From NCBI GenBank assembly GCA_018820275.1, contig JAHJOO010000021.1, positions 1 to 40,051 of the forward strand: a stretch of 40,051 nucleotides of DNA, in the 5' to 3' direction. Both the position numbers and the translations under genes were made by a program. Positions 7,529 to 15,611 of the stretch are shown piece after piece. The notes under the pieces were generated by a model, which saw nothing but the letters and a program-made list of their open reading frames with translations, made no database searches and was not told where the DNA came from. Every line of letters begins with the position of its first letter. The first letter of the stretch is position 1. The DNA comes from Alphaproteobacteria bacterium. GTDB taxonomy: Bacteria; Pseudomonadota; Alphaproteobacteria; Caulobacterales; Caulobacteraceae.

Positions 7529-8748
7529 CGGCCGCGCGTCAGCGCCCGGTATTCGACCAGCCGTTCCTTGTCGCGGCGGACCTGGTCGGCCACGGCGTTG
7601 TCCACGTCCAGCGAGGCATAGCGGACCCAGCCGTCCACCCCCAGCTTGTCCTGAACCGCCGCCACCGGCGTGCGCCAGCGGAAATAGGACAGCCAGCTGA
7701 CGGCGAGGCCCAGAACCGCGGCCAGGACCTGCAGGCCGCGGAAGCCCGCCTCGCCCGTCTCCGGGGCCGGCTCCAGCGCCAGCACGGCGAGGCCGACGAT
7801 CAGCACCAGCGGCGTCATGATGCGCTGGGCCCAGCGCATCCAGTAGCGCTCGCGGCGCACGCGCCACAGCTCCATCTGCACGTGCTTTTCCAGGTACTCC
7901 ATGCGCGCCCCGATCCACATCGTCAGGCGGGTCAGGTACAGGGCACGGCGGCCCCAGCCCTTGCCGTCCATCTGGAATTGGGTCTCGGCCTGGTCGGCCA
8001 TGGCGCGGGCCGAGGTGAACAGGTTCTGCAGCTCGCGGGTGCGCTGAACCACCTCGCGCGACAGTTCGTAGGAATCGTTCTCCAGCTGGAACCGGTACTG
8101 GATGAACAGGACCGCCTGCAGCACCCAGAAGATGCCGAAAGTGGCCAGCATGGCCCCTGCCGCCAGCGCCAGCCCCATCTGCTCGGTCCCCGTCCACTGC
8201 GAGAACCAGCCGGGCCCGAGGATGGCGAGGGCGGCGAAGGCGGCCAGCGCCCCCGCCTGGGTGATCCGCTTCACCGACACGTGCACGATCAGGGCGCGGA
8301 AGACGCGGCGGCCATAGGCGTGGATGCGGCTGCGGATGTCGCGGTCGACCGGGAACCGCTCCTCGATCTGGCGGCTGTAAAGGACGTGGAACCGGTCCGG
8401 CTTGGACTCCGATTCCCAGAACGGAAAAATGTCCAGCGGCTGGTTGAAATACTCGTCGATGTGGGACGAGACGATGGCCTCGGCCTCGGGCGTCTGGGCG
8501 AAATACTCGCTCTCGGAGATCGGCCGCAGGATGCCGTCGCTGCCCCGCAGGGCCTCGCCGCGCGAGCGGCCGTGGTTCGGCGTCGGCGGCGGCGCCACGC
8601 GGTCCTGCACGTCCTGGGCACCCGGCGGCGGCGGGTTGGGGGCGGCCTCCAGCCGGCGGTCGGCCCCGTGGCCCCCGTGGCCGCCGTCGTGAGCCCCGCC
8701 CGGCGGCGCGGGCGGCGGCGGCGCGTGGGTGTGATCGTCGTGAGACAT
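7525..8748 (-). CDS. Four-helix membrane protein with His/Pro-rich N-terminus, unrecognised
   Basis: I do not recognise this 407-residue protein. The first 70 residues are low-complexity and rich in His, Pro and Gly (MSHDDHTHAPPPPAPPGG). A soluble segment follows with EYFAQTPEAEAIVSSHIDEY and RFHVLYSRQIEERFP. Two membrane helices come near 165-220, then a charged helical segment (NDSYELSREVVQRTRELQNL) suggestive of a coiled coil, and a second helix pair near 290-340, with a charged C-terminus. The likely topology is an N-in protein with a long cytosolic middle helix. ATG 8748 was preferred over 8829 because family-like sequence begins there. It is convergent with the lipoprotein gene. Confidence 0.7.
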   Translation of the reverse strand: MSHDDHTHAPPPPAPPGGAHDGGHGGHGADRRLEAAPNPPPPGAQDVQDRVAPPPTPNHGRSRGEALRGSDGILRPISESEYFAQTPEAEAIVSSHIDEYFNQPLDIFPFWESESKPDRFHVLYSRQIEERFPVDRDIRSRIHAYGRRVFRALIVHVSVKRITQAGALAAFAALAILGPGWFSQWTGTEQMGLALAAGAMLATFGIFWVLQAVLFIQYRFQLENDSYELSREVVQRTRELQNLFTSARAMADQAETQFQMDGKGWGRRALYLTRLTMWIGARMEYLEKHVQMELWRVRRERYWMRWAQRIMTPLVLIVGLAVLALEPAPETGEAGFRGLQVLAAVLGLAVSWLSYFRWRTPVAAVQDKLGVDGWVRYASLDVDNAVADQVRRDKERLVEYRALTRGR

Positions 8749-8875
8749 GGCGATCCCGGCGTCCTCAATCCTGCCTGACCCGGCAGTATGGCGGAGTCCG
8801 CCGCCCACCGGACGACGTTCTCCCGTCACGGGAAGCCTTCGCCATTAACCGCGTTCCGGGCAAGTGAAGTTTCGG

Positions 8876-9319
8876 TCAGCCGAGCGGCCAGCGCGCCATG
8901 GCGGCCGCCGCCACCACCAGAAGCAGCAGCAGGCCGATCTCCAGCCGAACCCAGCGTATCGCGCCGGCCCTCTGGGCCGCGTCGGGCTGGAATGCCGGAT
9001 CGGCCCTGGCCGCCCGCGCCCACCGCAAGAAGGCGAGCGTGGGCAGGATGGAGATCAGGCCGATCGCCGCGAACAGGCCGATCTTGGTCCAGAAGGCGGG
9101 GTTGTCGCGATAGAACGCCCAGCCCCGCGCGCCCCAGATCACCCGCGCCACACCGACCGCGACCACCAGTCCGGCGGTCAGGCCGTAGCCCCCGTCCAGC
9201 CGCGCCAGCCGCCGCACGTCGACCCGCTCTCCTCGCAGGATCGCCAGCTCCATGGCCAGCATCAGCGCCAGGCCGAACACCAGCAGGTGATGCAGCGCCG
9301 CCAGTCCGACGTCGTGCAT
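8876..9319 (-). CDS. DUF2214 family membrane protein
   Basis: A 147-residue protein with four membrane helices: HHLLVFGLALMLAMELAIL, a second around LTAGLVVAVGVARVIWG, a third in IGLFAAIGLISILPTLAFL and a last in IGLLLLLVVAAAAM. The pattern of an N-terminal HH motif, a central RVIWGARGWAFYRDNPAFWTK loop and a late LRW segment fits DUF2214, a family of unknown function with a possible cytochrome-like four-helix fold. ATG 9319 follows the good ribosome site GGGAGGGG. A longer open frame upstream is antisense to crcB. It is divergent from crcB with only 37 bases between the starts. Confidence 0.72.
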   Translation of the reverse strand: MHDVGLAALHHLLVFGLALMLAMELAILRGERVDVRRLARLDGGYGLTAGLVVAVGVARVIWGARGWAFYRDNPAFWTKIGLFAAIGLISILPTLAFLRWARAARADPAFQPDAAQRAGAIRWVRLEIGLLLLLVVAAAAMARWPLG

Positions 9320-9356
9320 GTCCGCCCCTCCCTTCGCTTCCGACGGGAGACAGTAT

Positions 9357-9752
9357 ATGCGCACGCCGATGACCCGTCTTCTTCTCGTGTCGGCCGGCGG
9401 CGCCCTGGGCTCGATGGCGCGATACGGCGCCGGCGTGCTGGCCCAGCGCCTCGCGCCCGGCGCGGCCTGGCCGTGGGCCACCTTCAGCGTGAACCTGCTC
9501 GGCGGCCTGCTGATGGGGCTGCTGGCCGGCTGGCTGGGCGCGCGGGCGGCCGGAGGCGGGAGCCTGCGCCTGTTCGCGGCGGTCGGCGTGCTGGGCGGGT
9601 TCACCACCTTCTCGGCCTTTTCTCTGGAGACGGCCCTGATGATCGAGCGGAAGCAGGCGGGTCTGGCCGTCGGCTACGCCGCCGCTTCGGTCGCCCTGTC
9701 GGTCGCGGCGCTGTTTCTCGGCCTGATGATCGCCCGGCGGGTCTTTGCATGA
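9357..9752 (+). CDS. crcB: CrcB/Fluc fluoride channel
   Basis: A 131-residue inner-membrane fluoride exporter of the Fluc family; dimers form the pores and protect the cytosol from fluoride. Family landmarks are GGALGSMARYG near the N-terminus, the pore-lining NLLGGLLMG, and GFTTFSAFSLET, which carries the phenylalanines and the TTFS break of the third helix. Four helices are evident. ATG 9357 was chosen because GGGAGA lies six bases upstream; ATG 9369 is an alternative with poor spacing. The stop overlaps the next start (ATGA), so the two are translationally coupled. The 37-base upstream gap is too short for a fluoride riboswitch. Confidence 0.9.
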   Translation: MRTPMTRLLLVSAGGALGSMARYGAGVLAQRLAPGAAWPWATFSVNLLGGLLMGLLAGWLGARAAGGGSLRLFAAVGVLGGFTTFSAFSLETALMIERKQAGLAVGYAAASVALSVAALFLGLMIARRVFA

Positions 9753-10744
9753 GCCGCGACGTCCAGACCCTGTACGTGGCCGAGGCCGAGGACGGCATCC
9801 GGCTGGACCGCTGGTTCAAGCGCCGCTGGCCGCACCTGTCGCACATCCAGGTTGAGAAACTGGCGCGCAGCGGCCAGATCCGCGTCGACGGCGGCCGGGT
9901 CAAGCCGCAGGACCGGCTGACCGCCGGCGCCGCCGTGCGCGTGCCGCCTCTGCCCGAGGCGGCCCCGCGTCAGCCCGGCGACCGGCACGAGCTGAACCCG
10001 CGGGACGTCGCCTATGCGAAGTCGCTGGTCCTGTACGAGGACGAGCTGGTCATCGCCCTGAACAAGCCGCACGGCCTGGCGGTGCAGGGCGGCACCAAGA
10101 CCACCAAACACGTCGACCGGCTGCTGTCGGCCTGGGGCGAGGGGCTGGAGCGGCCGCGTCTGGTGCACCGGCTGGACCGCGACACCTCCGGCGTGCTCCT
10201 GCTCGGCAAGGGGCCCGAGGCGGCCAAGCGGCTGGCCGGGGCCTTCGCCCGGCGGCAGGCGAAAAAGACCTACTGGGCGATCGTCATCGGCAATCCCAAA
10301 CCCGCCGCCGGCCAGGTCGACATGGCCCTGAAGAAGTCGGGCATCAACGACTTCGAGATGATGCGCCCCGCCGATCCGAAGGAGCAGGGCGCCGAACCGG
10401 CCGAGACCGCCTACGCCACGATCAGCCGGGCGGCCCACCGCGCGTCGTGGATGGCGCTGCGGCCCTTCACCGGCCGCACGCACCAGCTGCGGGCCCACAT
10501 GGGCGCGATCGGCCATCCGATCCTCGGCGACCCCAAATACGGCACGCCGGAGTCGACGCAGCTCTCCGGCCTGCTCAAACTGCAGCTGCACGCCCGCCGC
10601 ATCGAGCTGGACCACCCCGGCGGCGGCAAGCTGATCGTCGAGGCCCCGCTGAGCCCGGAGATGAAGGCCGGCTTCGCCCATTTCGGCTTCGCCGAGGACG
10701 AGGCCGACGCGGACCCCTTCCAGGGCGTGAAGAGGATGCGTTGA
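9749..10744 (+). CDS. RluC/RluD-type 23S rRNA pseudouridine synthase with S4 domain
   Basis: A 331-residue pseudouridine synthase. The N-terminus (about 15-65) is an S4 RNA-binding domain, with SHIQVEKLARSGQIRVDGGR as its core. The catalytic domain contains LNKPHGLAVQGG, HRLDRDTSG (140-148, catalytic Asp143), AKKTYWAIV and FTGRTHQLRAHM. Domain order and length fit the RluC/RluD branch, which modifies large-subunit rRNA; the exact uridines cannot be read from sequence. The start overlaps the crcB stop by four bases and the stop overlaps the TTG start of the HAD gene, so the three genes form a tight operon. Confidence 0.9.
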   Translation: MSRDVQTLYVAEAEDGIRLDRWFKRRWPHLSHIQVEKLARSGQIRVDGGRVKPQDRLTAGAAVRVPPLPEAAPRQPGDRHELNPRDVAYAKSLVLYEDELVIALNKPHGLAVQGGTKTTKHVDRLLSAWGEGLERPRLVHRLDRDTSGVLLLGKGPEAAKRLAGAFARRQAKKTYWAIVIGNPKPAAGQVDMALKKSGINDFEMMRPADPKEQGAEPAETAYATISRAAHRASWMALRPFTGRTHQLRAHMGAIGHPILGDPKYGTPESTQLSGLLKLQLHARRIELDHPGGGKLIVEAPLSPEMKAGFAHFGFAEDEADADPFQGVKRMR

Positions 10745-11406
10745 GACCGCTGGCCGTGTTCGACGTCGACGGCACCCTCGTCGACAGCCGCGCCTCCATC
10801 CACGCCGCCTGCGGCGCGGCGGCGCGGCGGCTGGGCCTGCCCGAGCCGTCCTATGACCGGGTGCGGCAGATCGTCGGGCTGGAGCTGACGAAGGCCCTGC
10901 ACGTGCTGGAGCCGCAGCTGACGCAGGCCGAGCTGGCCGAGTACGTCGCCGGCTTCCGCGGGTGGTTTCTCGATCTCTACGCGGCCGGCCACGAGGAGCC
11001 GCTGTTCGACGGTGCCGTCGATCACCTGAAGCGCCTGAAGCGCGACGGCTGGCGCCTCGCCATCGCCACCGGGCAGAACCGGCGCGGCGTGGCCCGCAAC
11101 CTGGCCCGCGACGGCTGGGCCGACCTGTTCCTGTCCGCCCATTGCGCCGAGGACGGCCCCGGCAAGCCCGACCCCGCCATGCTGGTCGCCGCCATGCGCG
11201 CCTGCGACGCCTGCCCGGCCACCACCGTCATGATCGGCGATACGGCCCATGACCACGCCATGGCGCGCAACGCGGGCATTCCCGCCTATGGCGTGGCCTG
11301 GGGCTTCCACACGGCGGACGAACAGGTCGCCGCCGGGGCCCTGCTGGTGGCCGAGACCTTTCCCGATCTCGACGCCGCCCTGGACGCCTTCGCCCGCGCC
11401 GCCTGA
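10741..11406 (+). CDS. HAD-superfamily phosphatase (phosphoglycolate-phosphatase-like)
   Basis: A 221-residue cytosolic hydrolase of the haloacid dehalogenase superfamily. Motif I is FDVDGTLVDS with the nucleophile Asp8 and acid/base Asp10, motif II the ATGQNRRG region, motif III GKPDPAM and motif IV MIGDTAHDHAMARNAG. A helical cap lies between motifs I and II, as in Gph-type phosphatases; the substrate is uncertain. The start is taken as TTG 10741: it overlaps the preceding stop as TTGA, GAAGAGG lies five bases upstream, and no ATG or GTG gives the conserved N-terminal motif. This is a rare start codon, set by coupling to the upstream gene. Confidence 0.85.
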   Translation: MRPLAVFDVDGTLVDSRASIHAACGAAARRLGLPEPSYDRVRQIVGLELTKALHVLEPQLTQAELAEYVAGFRGWFLDLYAAGHEEPLFDGAVDHLKRLKRDGWRLAIATGQNRRGVARNLARDGWADLFLSAHCAEDGPGKPDPAMLVAAMRACDACPATTVMIGDTAHDHAMARNAGIPAYGVAWGFHTADEQVAAGALLVAETFPDLDAALDAFARAA

Positions 11407-11407
11407 C

Positions 11408-11785
11408 TCAGACCAGCAGCCAGATCCCGGCGATCAGACAGGCCGCGCCGACGCCGATGCCGAGGGCGATGACCCGCACGTTCATCGTCGACAGGTCCTT
11501 GCCCGCGTGGGCGCTCAACCGGCCCGACACCGCGCACGCCCGGCGCTCGGCCATGGGCACCAGAAAGATGGCCAGCAGGATGAAGATCGTGGCGATCGCC
11601 CGGGGCGCCCAGGCCGGCTCCATCGCCTGGAACAGGGCGTTGAAGGCCAGGCCGATGCCGATTGCCGCCATGGCCGTCCGCGCCCAGCCGGCGAAGGTGC
11701 GCTCATTGGCCATAACCGTGCGGTCCTCGGCGAGGTCGGTCCTGTCGGCCGCCAGCTCGCGCCGCGAGGCGTCGTCGTCGTTCAT
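11408..11785 (-). CDS. YidH/DUF202 family membrane protein
   Basis: A 125-residue protein of the DUF202 family. It opens with a charged helix (NDDDASRRELAADRTDLAED) followed by the typical RTVMANERTFAGWARTAMAAIGIG signature leading into the first membrane helix. Two more helices follow (AIATIFILLAIFLVPMAERR and MNVRVIALGIGVGAACLIAGIWLLV). Function is unknown. ATG 11785 is preferred over 11809 because GGGAG lies about seven bases upstream. It is convergent with the HAD gene, its stop lying two bases from that gene's end. Confidence 0.82.
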   Translation of the reverse strand: MNDDDASRRELAADRTDLAEDRTVMANERTFAGWARTAMAAIGIGLAFNALFQAMEPAWAPRAIATIFILLAIFLVPMAERRACAVSGRLSAHAGKDLSTMNVRVIALGIGVGAACLIAGIWLLV

Positions 11786-11818
11786 CGGCGTCTCCCTTCG
11801 CCGGACCAAACCGACGGC

Positions 11819-11851
11819 ATGACGCGACGTTCCGACCTGGGCTAATTAGCC
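11819..11851 (+). promoter_or_regulatory. Candidate leaderless promoter of the ATP12 gene
   Basis: ATGACGC (11819-11825) and GCTAATTA (11841-11848) are spaced as in the Caulobacter housekeeping promoter pattern (TTGACGS, then 10-14 bases, then GCTANAWC), with a spacer one base longer. The -10 lies within the perfect 12-base palindrome GGCTAATTAGCC (11840-11851). Transcription would start near the ATG at 11855, giving a leaderless mRNA. Confidence 0.45.
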
Positions 11852-11854
11852 GCC

Positions 11855-12616
11855 ATGCACATCCCCCCGCTCGACCCCCACGTCGCCGCCCGCAAGGGCT
11901 TCCGCGAGTCCGAGGAACGGCTGAAACGCTTCTGGACGGTCGTCGACGTCGTCCAAGGCGAGGGCGGCTGGGCCGTCGCCCTGGACGGCCGCACGCCGAA
12001 GACGCCCGCCCACGCCCCGTTGCGCCTGCCGACCGGGGCGGCCGCGCGCCTCGTCGCCGACGAGTGGGCGGCGCAGGGGGAGTTCCTCGATCCCGCCTCC
12101 ATGCCGGCCACCCGGCTGGCGTCCACCGCCATCGACCGCGTGTCGCTGGCGCGCGAGGCCGTGGCCGACGAGGTTGCCGCCTTCGCCGGGTCGGACCTGG
12201 TCTGCTATCCGGCCGAGGCCCCATCGTCGCTGGTCGCCCGTCAGGCCCGGGAATGGTCGCCGTGGCGCGCGTGGGCCGCGACCGAGCTGGGCGTCCATCT
12301 GGAGCCCGCCGAGGGCATCCTGCATCGGCCCCAGGATCCCGCCGCCGTCGCCCGGGTCCGCGAGCTGGCCCTGCGGCTGGACGATTTCGCCCTGACCGGC
12401 CTGGCCATGGCGACCCCGCTGCTGGGCAGCGCCGTGCTGGCCTTCGCCCTGCAGCGCGCCGCCGACCGGGCCGACGCCCTGTTCGACGTCTCCCGTCTGG
12501 ACGAGGCCTTCCAGGAGGCGCGCTGGGGCGTCGACGCCGAGAACGCCGCCCGCACCGCCGCCCGCCGCGAGGAGGCGCGTCTGCTGGAGCGCTGGTTCGC
12601 CGTCCTCAGTCGATGA
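11855..12616 (+). CDS. ATP12-family F1-ATPase assembly chaperone
   Basis: A 253-residue protein of the ATP12 family. In mitochondria ATP12 binds the F1 alpha subunit and prevents its aggregation until the alpha/beta hexamer forms; alphaproteobacterial homologues are thought to act likewise on AtpA. Recognisable parts are KRFWTVVDV with GGWAVALDGRTPKTP at the N-terminus, the LVADEWAAQGEFLDPASMPATRLASTAID core, the DLVCYPAEAPSSLVARQ region and a helical C-terminus ending in RRWF-like EARLLERWFAVL. No ribosome site is seen and a promoter-like palindrome abuts the ATG, suggesting leaderless translation. The 3' end overlaps the convergent hydrolase gene by 11 bases. Confidence 0.9.
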   Translation: MHIPPLDPHVAARKGFRESEERLKRFWTVVDVVQGEGGWAVALDGRTPKTPAHAPLRLPTGAAARLVADEWAAQGEFLDPASMPATRLASTAIDRVSLAREAVADEVAAFAGSDLVCYPAEAPSSLVARQAREWSPWRAWAATELGVHLEPAEGILHRPQDPAAVARVRELALRLDDFALTGLAMATPLLGSAVLAFALQRAADRADALFDVSRLDEAFQEARWGVDAENAARTAARREEARLLERWFAVLSR

Positions 12617-13538
12617 AGGCGTTGACGCGGGCGGCAAAGACGTCCGGCTGGTCCAGCATGACGAAGTGGGCCGCGTCGTCGACGCGGGTGAAGGTCGCGT
12701 CCGTCAGGCCCGAATAGGCGCCGCGATAGATCTGGTCGGTCAGTTCCGGCGTCATGCCGGGCCAGGCGAACATGACGTAGACCACCTCGGTCGGGACGGT
12801 GATGTTCTTCAGCTCGGGCCGCAGGTCGGTCAGGATCAGCTCGTGCATGGCGTTGCCGGCCACGGTCTGGTCCGAGGTCGCGCTGTGGCGGATCGGCCCC
12901 TCGCGCAGCGGTTCCGTCCGCACCATCTGCACGATGCTGCCCGTCGCCTGCGCCCGCCAGGCCTCGGGCGTGGCCGAGATCATGCCGTCGCGGATCATGT
13001 CCGCCATGGGCCGCAGCATTTCCGGCGTCGCGTCGGGATTGCCGAAGGCCTGACCCATGAAGGGGATCTGATCGACCACCATCAGCTTGCCGACCAGGTC
13101 GGGATGACGCGCGGCCAGCATCAGGGCGATCGTGCCGCCCATGGAGTGACCGATGACGATCGGGTCCTCGAGGCCCTGCTCGCGGATGTAGCGGGCCAGG
13201 TCCTCGGCGACGGGCGCGGAGACCGGTCCGGTCGCATTGTCCTCGGCCGGCGCGCCGGCGAAGCCCTGGACGTGGACCATGTGAATCCGGTGCGGCCCGT
13301 CCAGCCGGTCCAGCAGCGGCTGCCAGATTTCCGGCGCCGAGGTCAGGCCCGGGATCAGGACGACGTGGGGTCCCTCCGTCCCCTCGACCCGGACGTGGAA
13401 GCGTCCGGACTCGAAGTCGGCGTGGCGATGGCCGTGGTGCGCCCCGGCCTCGGCGCCCGCGGGGGGACGCTCTTGGTCCTGGGCGACGGCGGCCGCGGGA
13501 AGGGCGATCAGGGCGGCGGACAGGATCAGGGCGCGCAT
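12606..13538 (-). CDS. Exported alpha/beta hydrolase
   Basis: A 310-residue secreted or periplasmic hydrolase. The signal peptide MRALILSAALIALPAAAVAQ is followed by a His-rich linker (GAHHGHRHADF). The fold landmarks are VVLIPGLTSAPEIW (oxyanion region), the nucleophile elbow GHSMGG with Ser132, and a C-terminal DDAAHFVML with the catalytic His near 291; the acid is probably in the strand just before it. The substrate is unknown; the closest broad class is esterase/haloperoxidase-like. It is divergent from the Rieske oxygenase gene, and a hairpin plus a TGTAAAG element lie in the shared 109-base intergenic region. Confidence 0.87.
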   Translation of the reverse strand: MRALILSAALIALPAAAVAQDQERPPAGAEAGAHHGHRHADFESGRFHVRVEGTEGPHVVLIPGLTSAPEIWQPLLDRLDGPHRIHMVHVQGFAGAPAEDNATGPVSAPVAEDLARYIREQGLEDPIVIGHSMGGTIALMLAARHPDLVGKLMVVDQIPFMGQAFGNPDATPEMLRPMADMIRDGMISATPEAWRAQATGSIVQMVRTEPLREGPIRHSATSDQTVAGNAMHELILTDLRPELKNITVPTEVVYVMFAWPGMTPELTDQIYRGAYSGLTDATFTRVDDAAHFVMLDQPDVFAARVNAFID

Positions 13539-13585
13539 CGAAACGTCTCCAAGAATGTGGGCCGATCCTGCCCGCTTTGCTTTGC

Positions 13586-13612
13586 GATGTAAAGTGCTTT
13601 TCGAGAAGCACT
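13586..13612. promoter_or_regulatory. Operator-like element between hydrolase and Rieske genes
   Basis: GATGTAAAG (13586-13594) overlaps a perfect inverted repeat AGTGCTT (13593-13599) / AAGCACT (13606-13612). TGTAAAG also pairs partly with the following CTTTTC. The same nine bases GATGTAAAG occur in the inverted repeat upstream of the DUF418 gene (22806-22833), which supports a protein-binding site. Confidence 0.4.
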
Positions 13613-13647
13613 GGCGAGCCCGCCCGCGGCGGGGCTAGAACCGGACC

Positions 13648-14736
13648 ATGACCGCCGCCATCACGACCGAGACGACCAAATTCGGCAAGGGCTTCCTGCG
13701 CGACGCCTGGTATTTCGTCGACCTGTCCCGCGAGATCCGGCCGGGAACCCAGGGCCGCCGCATGATCCTCGGCGAGCCCGTTCTGGTCGGCCGCACCCGC
13801 GCGGGCGAGGCCTTCGCCCTGCGCGACGTCTGCCCGCACCGCGCCGCGCCCCTGTCGGCCGGCCGCATCGTCGACCGGGGCGAGGACGGCGGCGAGACGG
13901 TCGAATGCCCCTATCACGGCTGGCGCTTCCGCCCCGACGGCGTCTGCGCCGCCATTCCCAGCCTGGTCGACGGCGACCCCATGGAGCCGGGGCGCGTCCG
14001 CGTCCGCGCCTATCCGGTGCGCGAGTCGCAGGGGATGGTCTTCGTCTGGATGTCGTCCGATCCGCGCGGCGGCGGCGCGCCCGATCATGAGCCGCCGGTC
14101 TTTCCCGGCGCCGCCGGCGAGGCGAAACTGGTCGAGGCCATGACCTTCGACAGCCACGTCGACCACGCCGTCGTCGGCCTGATGGACCCCGCCCACGGCC
14201 CGTACGTCCACCAGCAGTGGTGGTGGCGGTCGGAACATTCGATGCACGAGAAGGCCAAGGCCTTCGCCCCCGTCGAGCACGGCTGGGCCATGGTCCGCCA
14301 CGCGCCCTCGTCGAACAGCCGCGCCTACAGGATCCTGGGCGGCGCCCCGGCGACGGAGATCACCTTCCGCCTTCCGGGCTATCGCTGGGAGCACATCCAG
14401 GTCGGCGAGAAACAGGTTCTGGCGCTCACCTGCCTGACGCCGCTGGACGACGACCACACCCGCATCTCCCAGATCTTCTGGTCCGACCACTGGGTGTTCG
14501 GCATCGCCAAACCCTTCCTGCGCATGGGCGTGCGCGCCTTCCTGAAGCAGGACGGCGGCATGGTGAACCTGCAGAACCTGGGGCTGGCGCACGACCCGAC
14601 CCTGATCTGGATCGACGACGCCGACAAACAGGCCAAGTGGTACCAGCAGCTGAAGCGCGAATGGCAGAAAAGCCGCGCCGAGGGGCGCGGCTTCTCCAAT
14701 CCGATCGAACCGACGACGCTGCGCTGGCGCAGCTGA
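13648..14736 (+). CDS. Rieske-type aromatic ring-hydroxylating oxygenase, alpha subunit
   Basis: A 362-residue non-heme iron oxygenase. The N-terminal Rieske domain binds a 2Fe-2S cluster through CPHRAAPL (Cys62, His64) and CPYHGW (Cys87, His90). The catalytic domain has the mononuclear iron motif DPAHGPYVH, with Asp180, His183 and His188. These enzymes hydroxylate or demethylate aromatic or other ring compounds using electrons from a separate reductase; the substrate is unknown. No ferredoxin, reductase or beta-subunit gene is in the window, so the electron donor is encoded elsewhere. A TetR gene converges on it six bases downstream and may regulate it. Confidence 0.9.
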   Translation: MTAAITTETTKFGKGFLRDAWYFVDLSREIRPGTQGRRMILGEPVLVGRTRAGEAFALRDVCPHRAAPLSAGRIVDRGEDGGETVECPYHGWRFRPDGVCAAIPSLVDGDPMEPGRVRVRAYPVRESQGMVFVWMSSDPRGGGAPDHEPPVFPGAAGEAKLVEAMTFDSHVDHAVVGLMDPAHGPYVHQQWWWRSEHSMHEKAKAFAPVEHGWAMVRHAPSSNSRAYRILGGAPATEITFRLPGYRWEHIQVGEKQVLALTCLTPLDDDHTRISQIFWSDHWVFGIAKPFLRMGVRAFLKQDGGMVNLQNLGLAHDPTLIWIDDADKQAKWYQQLKREWQKSRAEGRGFSNPIEPTTLRWRS

Positions 14737-14742
14737 GCCGGA

Positions 14743-15408
14743 TCAGGCGGCGCTGAGCCGGGCCTGCTGCTGGCCGGCACCGGCAAAGATCAGGTCGATC
14801 TGGCGTTCCAGCGCGGTCGACAGGGCCTTCAGGTCCTGGCCGTCGTAGGCGGCGCGCCGGAAGCCGGAGACGAAGGCCGTCCAGATCATGCCGCCGATCA
14901 GGTCCAGATCGGCGTCGCGGGCGATCTCGCCGCGCGAGGCGGCCCCTGAGAGGATCTCGGTCATCAGGCCCGTCAGCGGCTTGACGGCCTCCCGCGCGCG
15001 ACGCTCGGCGTCGGCCGGGTGGAACCAGCCGCGCGCCACCACGGCCTGCACCAGCGGCAGCTGGTCCAGGGTGGCGCGATACCCGGCGATCAGCGCCGCG
15101 CTCAGCCGGCGGCGCGCCGGACCTTCGGTCTGGGCGGCGGCCTTCATTTCGGCGGCGACCCGGTCGAGGTCCTCGGCCAGCACGGCCTCGAACAGCTCGG
15201 CCTTGTCCTGGAAATTGGCGAACACGGCACCAGTCGACATGCCCGCGCCCTTGGCGATGTCGCGGATGGTGGCGGGGTCGTAGCCGCGCTGGGCGAACAG
15301 GTCGCGAGCCGAGGCCAGCACCTTGCCGCGGGTCCGGACCTTGGCGGCCTGGCGGCGGTTCATCACTGCGCCGGACCCGGCGTCGGAGGGGGAGGAAGCG
15401 TCACGCAT
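14743..15408 (-). CDS. TetR/AcrR-family transcriptional regulator
   Basis: A 221-residue one-component regulator. The N-terminal helix-turn-helix is clear: ARDLFAQRGYDPATIRDIAKG followed by AGMSTGAVFANFQDKAELFEAVL. The C-terminal ligand domain begins near residue 90 and includes a VVARGWFHPADAERRAREAV segment; the ligand is unknown. ATG 15408 is used; ATG 15363 (MNRRQAAKVR) is a plausible shorter start and neither has a good ribosome site. Its stop lies six bases from the convergent Rieske gene stop. An inverted repeat at 15552-15566 in its upstream region is a candidate autoregulatory site. Confidence 0.87.
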   Translation of the reverse strand: MRDASSPSDAGSGAVMNRRQAAKVRTRGKVLASARDLFAQRGYDPATIRDIAKGAGMSTGAVFANFQDKAELFEAVLAEDLDRVAAEMKAAAQTEGPARRRLSAALIAGYRATLDQLPLVQAVVARGWFHPADAERRAREAVKPLTGLMTEILSGAASRGEIARDADLDLIGGMIWTAFVSGFRRAAYDGQDLKALSTALERQIDLIFAGAGQQQARLSAA

Positions 15409-15551
15409 GGAGGAAAAGGCTACTCGGAACTGAATGAAGCGGAACCTGACGAACGTGGTTTCCGCCGACGAAACCGGGCGAAGGCCGGAAGTTGCGAAGG
15501 TCGGTCTGACCACGGAACGATGACCAAAATGCGCCCACGAGGCGACCTCGC

Positions 15552-15566
15552 TGTAATGTTGTTACA
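15552..15566. promoter_or_regulatory. Inverted repeat upstream of the TetR gene
   Basis: TGTAA and TTACA form a perfect 5-bp inverted repeat around TGTTG. It is the most AT-rich spot of the 203-base gap between the TetR start and the antiporter stop. Three GAAC words (15427-15453) lie nearer the gene. An autoregulatory operator is possible but unproven. Confidence 0.3.
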
Positions 15567-15611
15567 CGAGTTGTCCCCGTCGCGGGGCCGGGAGAACCGG
15601 GACGCGAATCC

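Noticed and set aside
5756..8861. Repeated 16-mer TAACCGCGTTCCGGGC at 5756-5771 and 8846-8861
   Set aside because: One copy includes a gene's stop codon, the flanks differ, and a single 16-base match is not far from chance in 40 kb of biased sequence.
9320..9356. Fluoride riboswitch before crcB
   Set aside because: The gap between the divergent starts is only 37 bases, too short for the crcB motif aptamer, and a normal ribosome site occupies it.
12241..14592. 783-codon minus-strand frame across ATP12, hydrolase and Rieske genes
   Set aside because: It crosses three well-supported genes and contains only Arg/Gly/Ala-rich mirror sequence.
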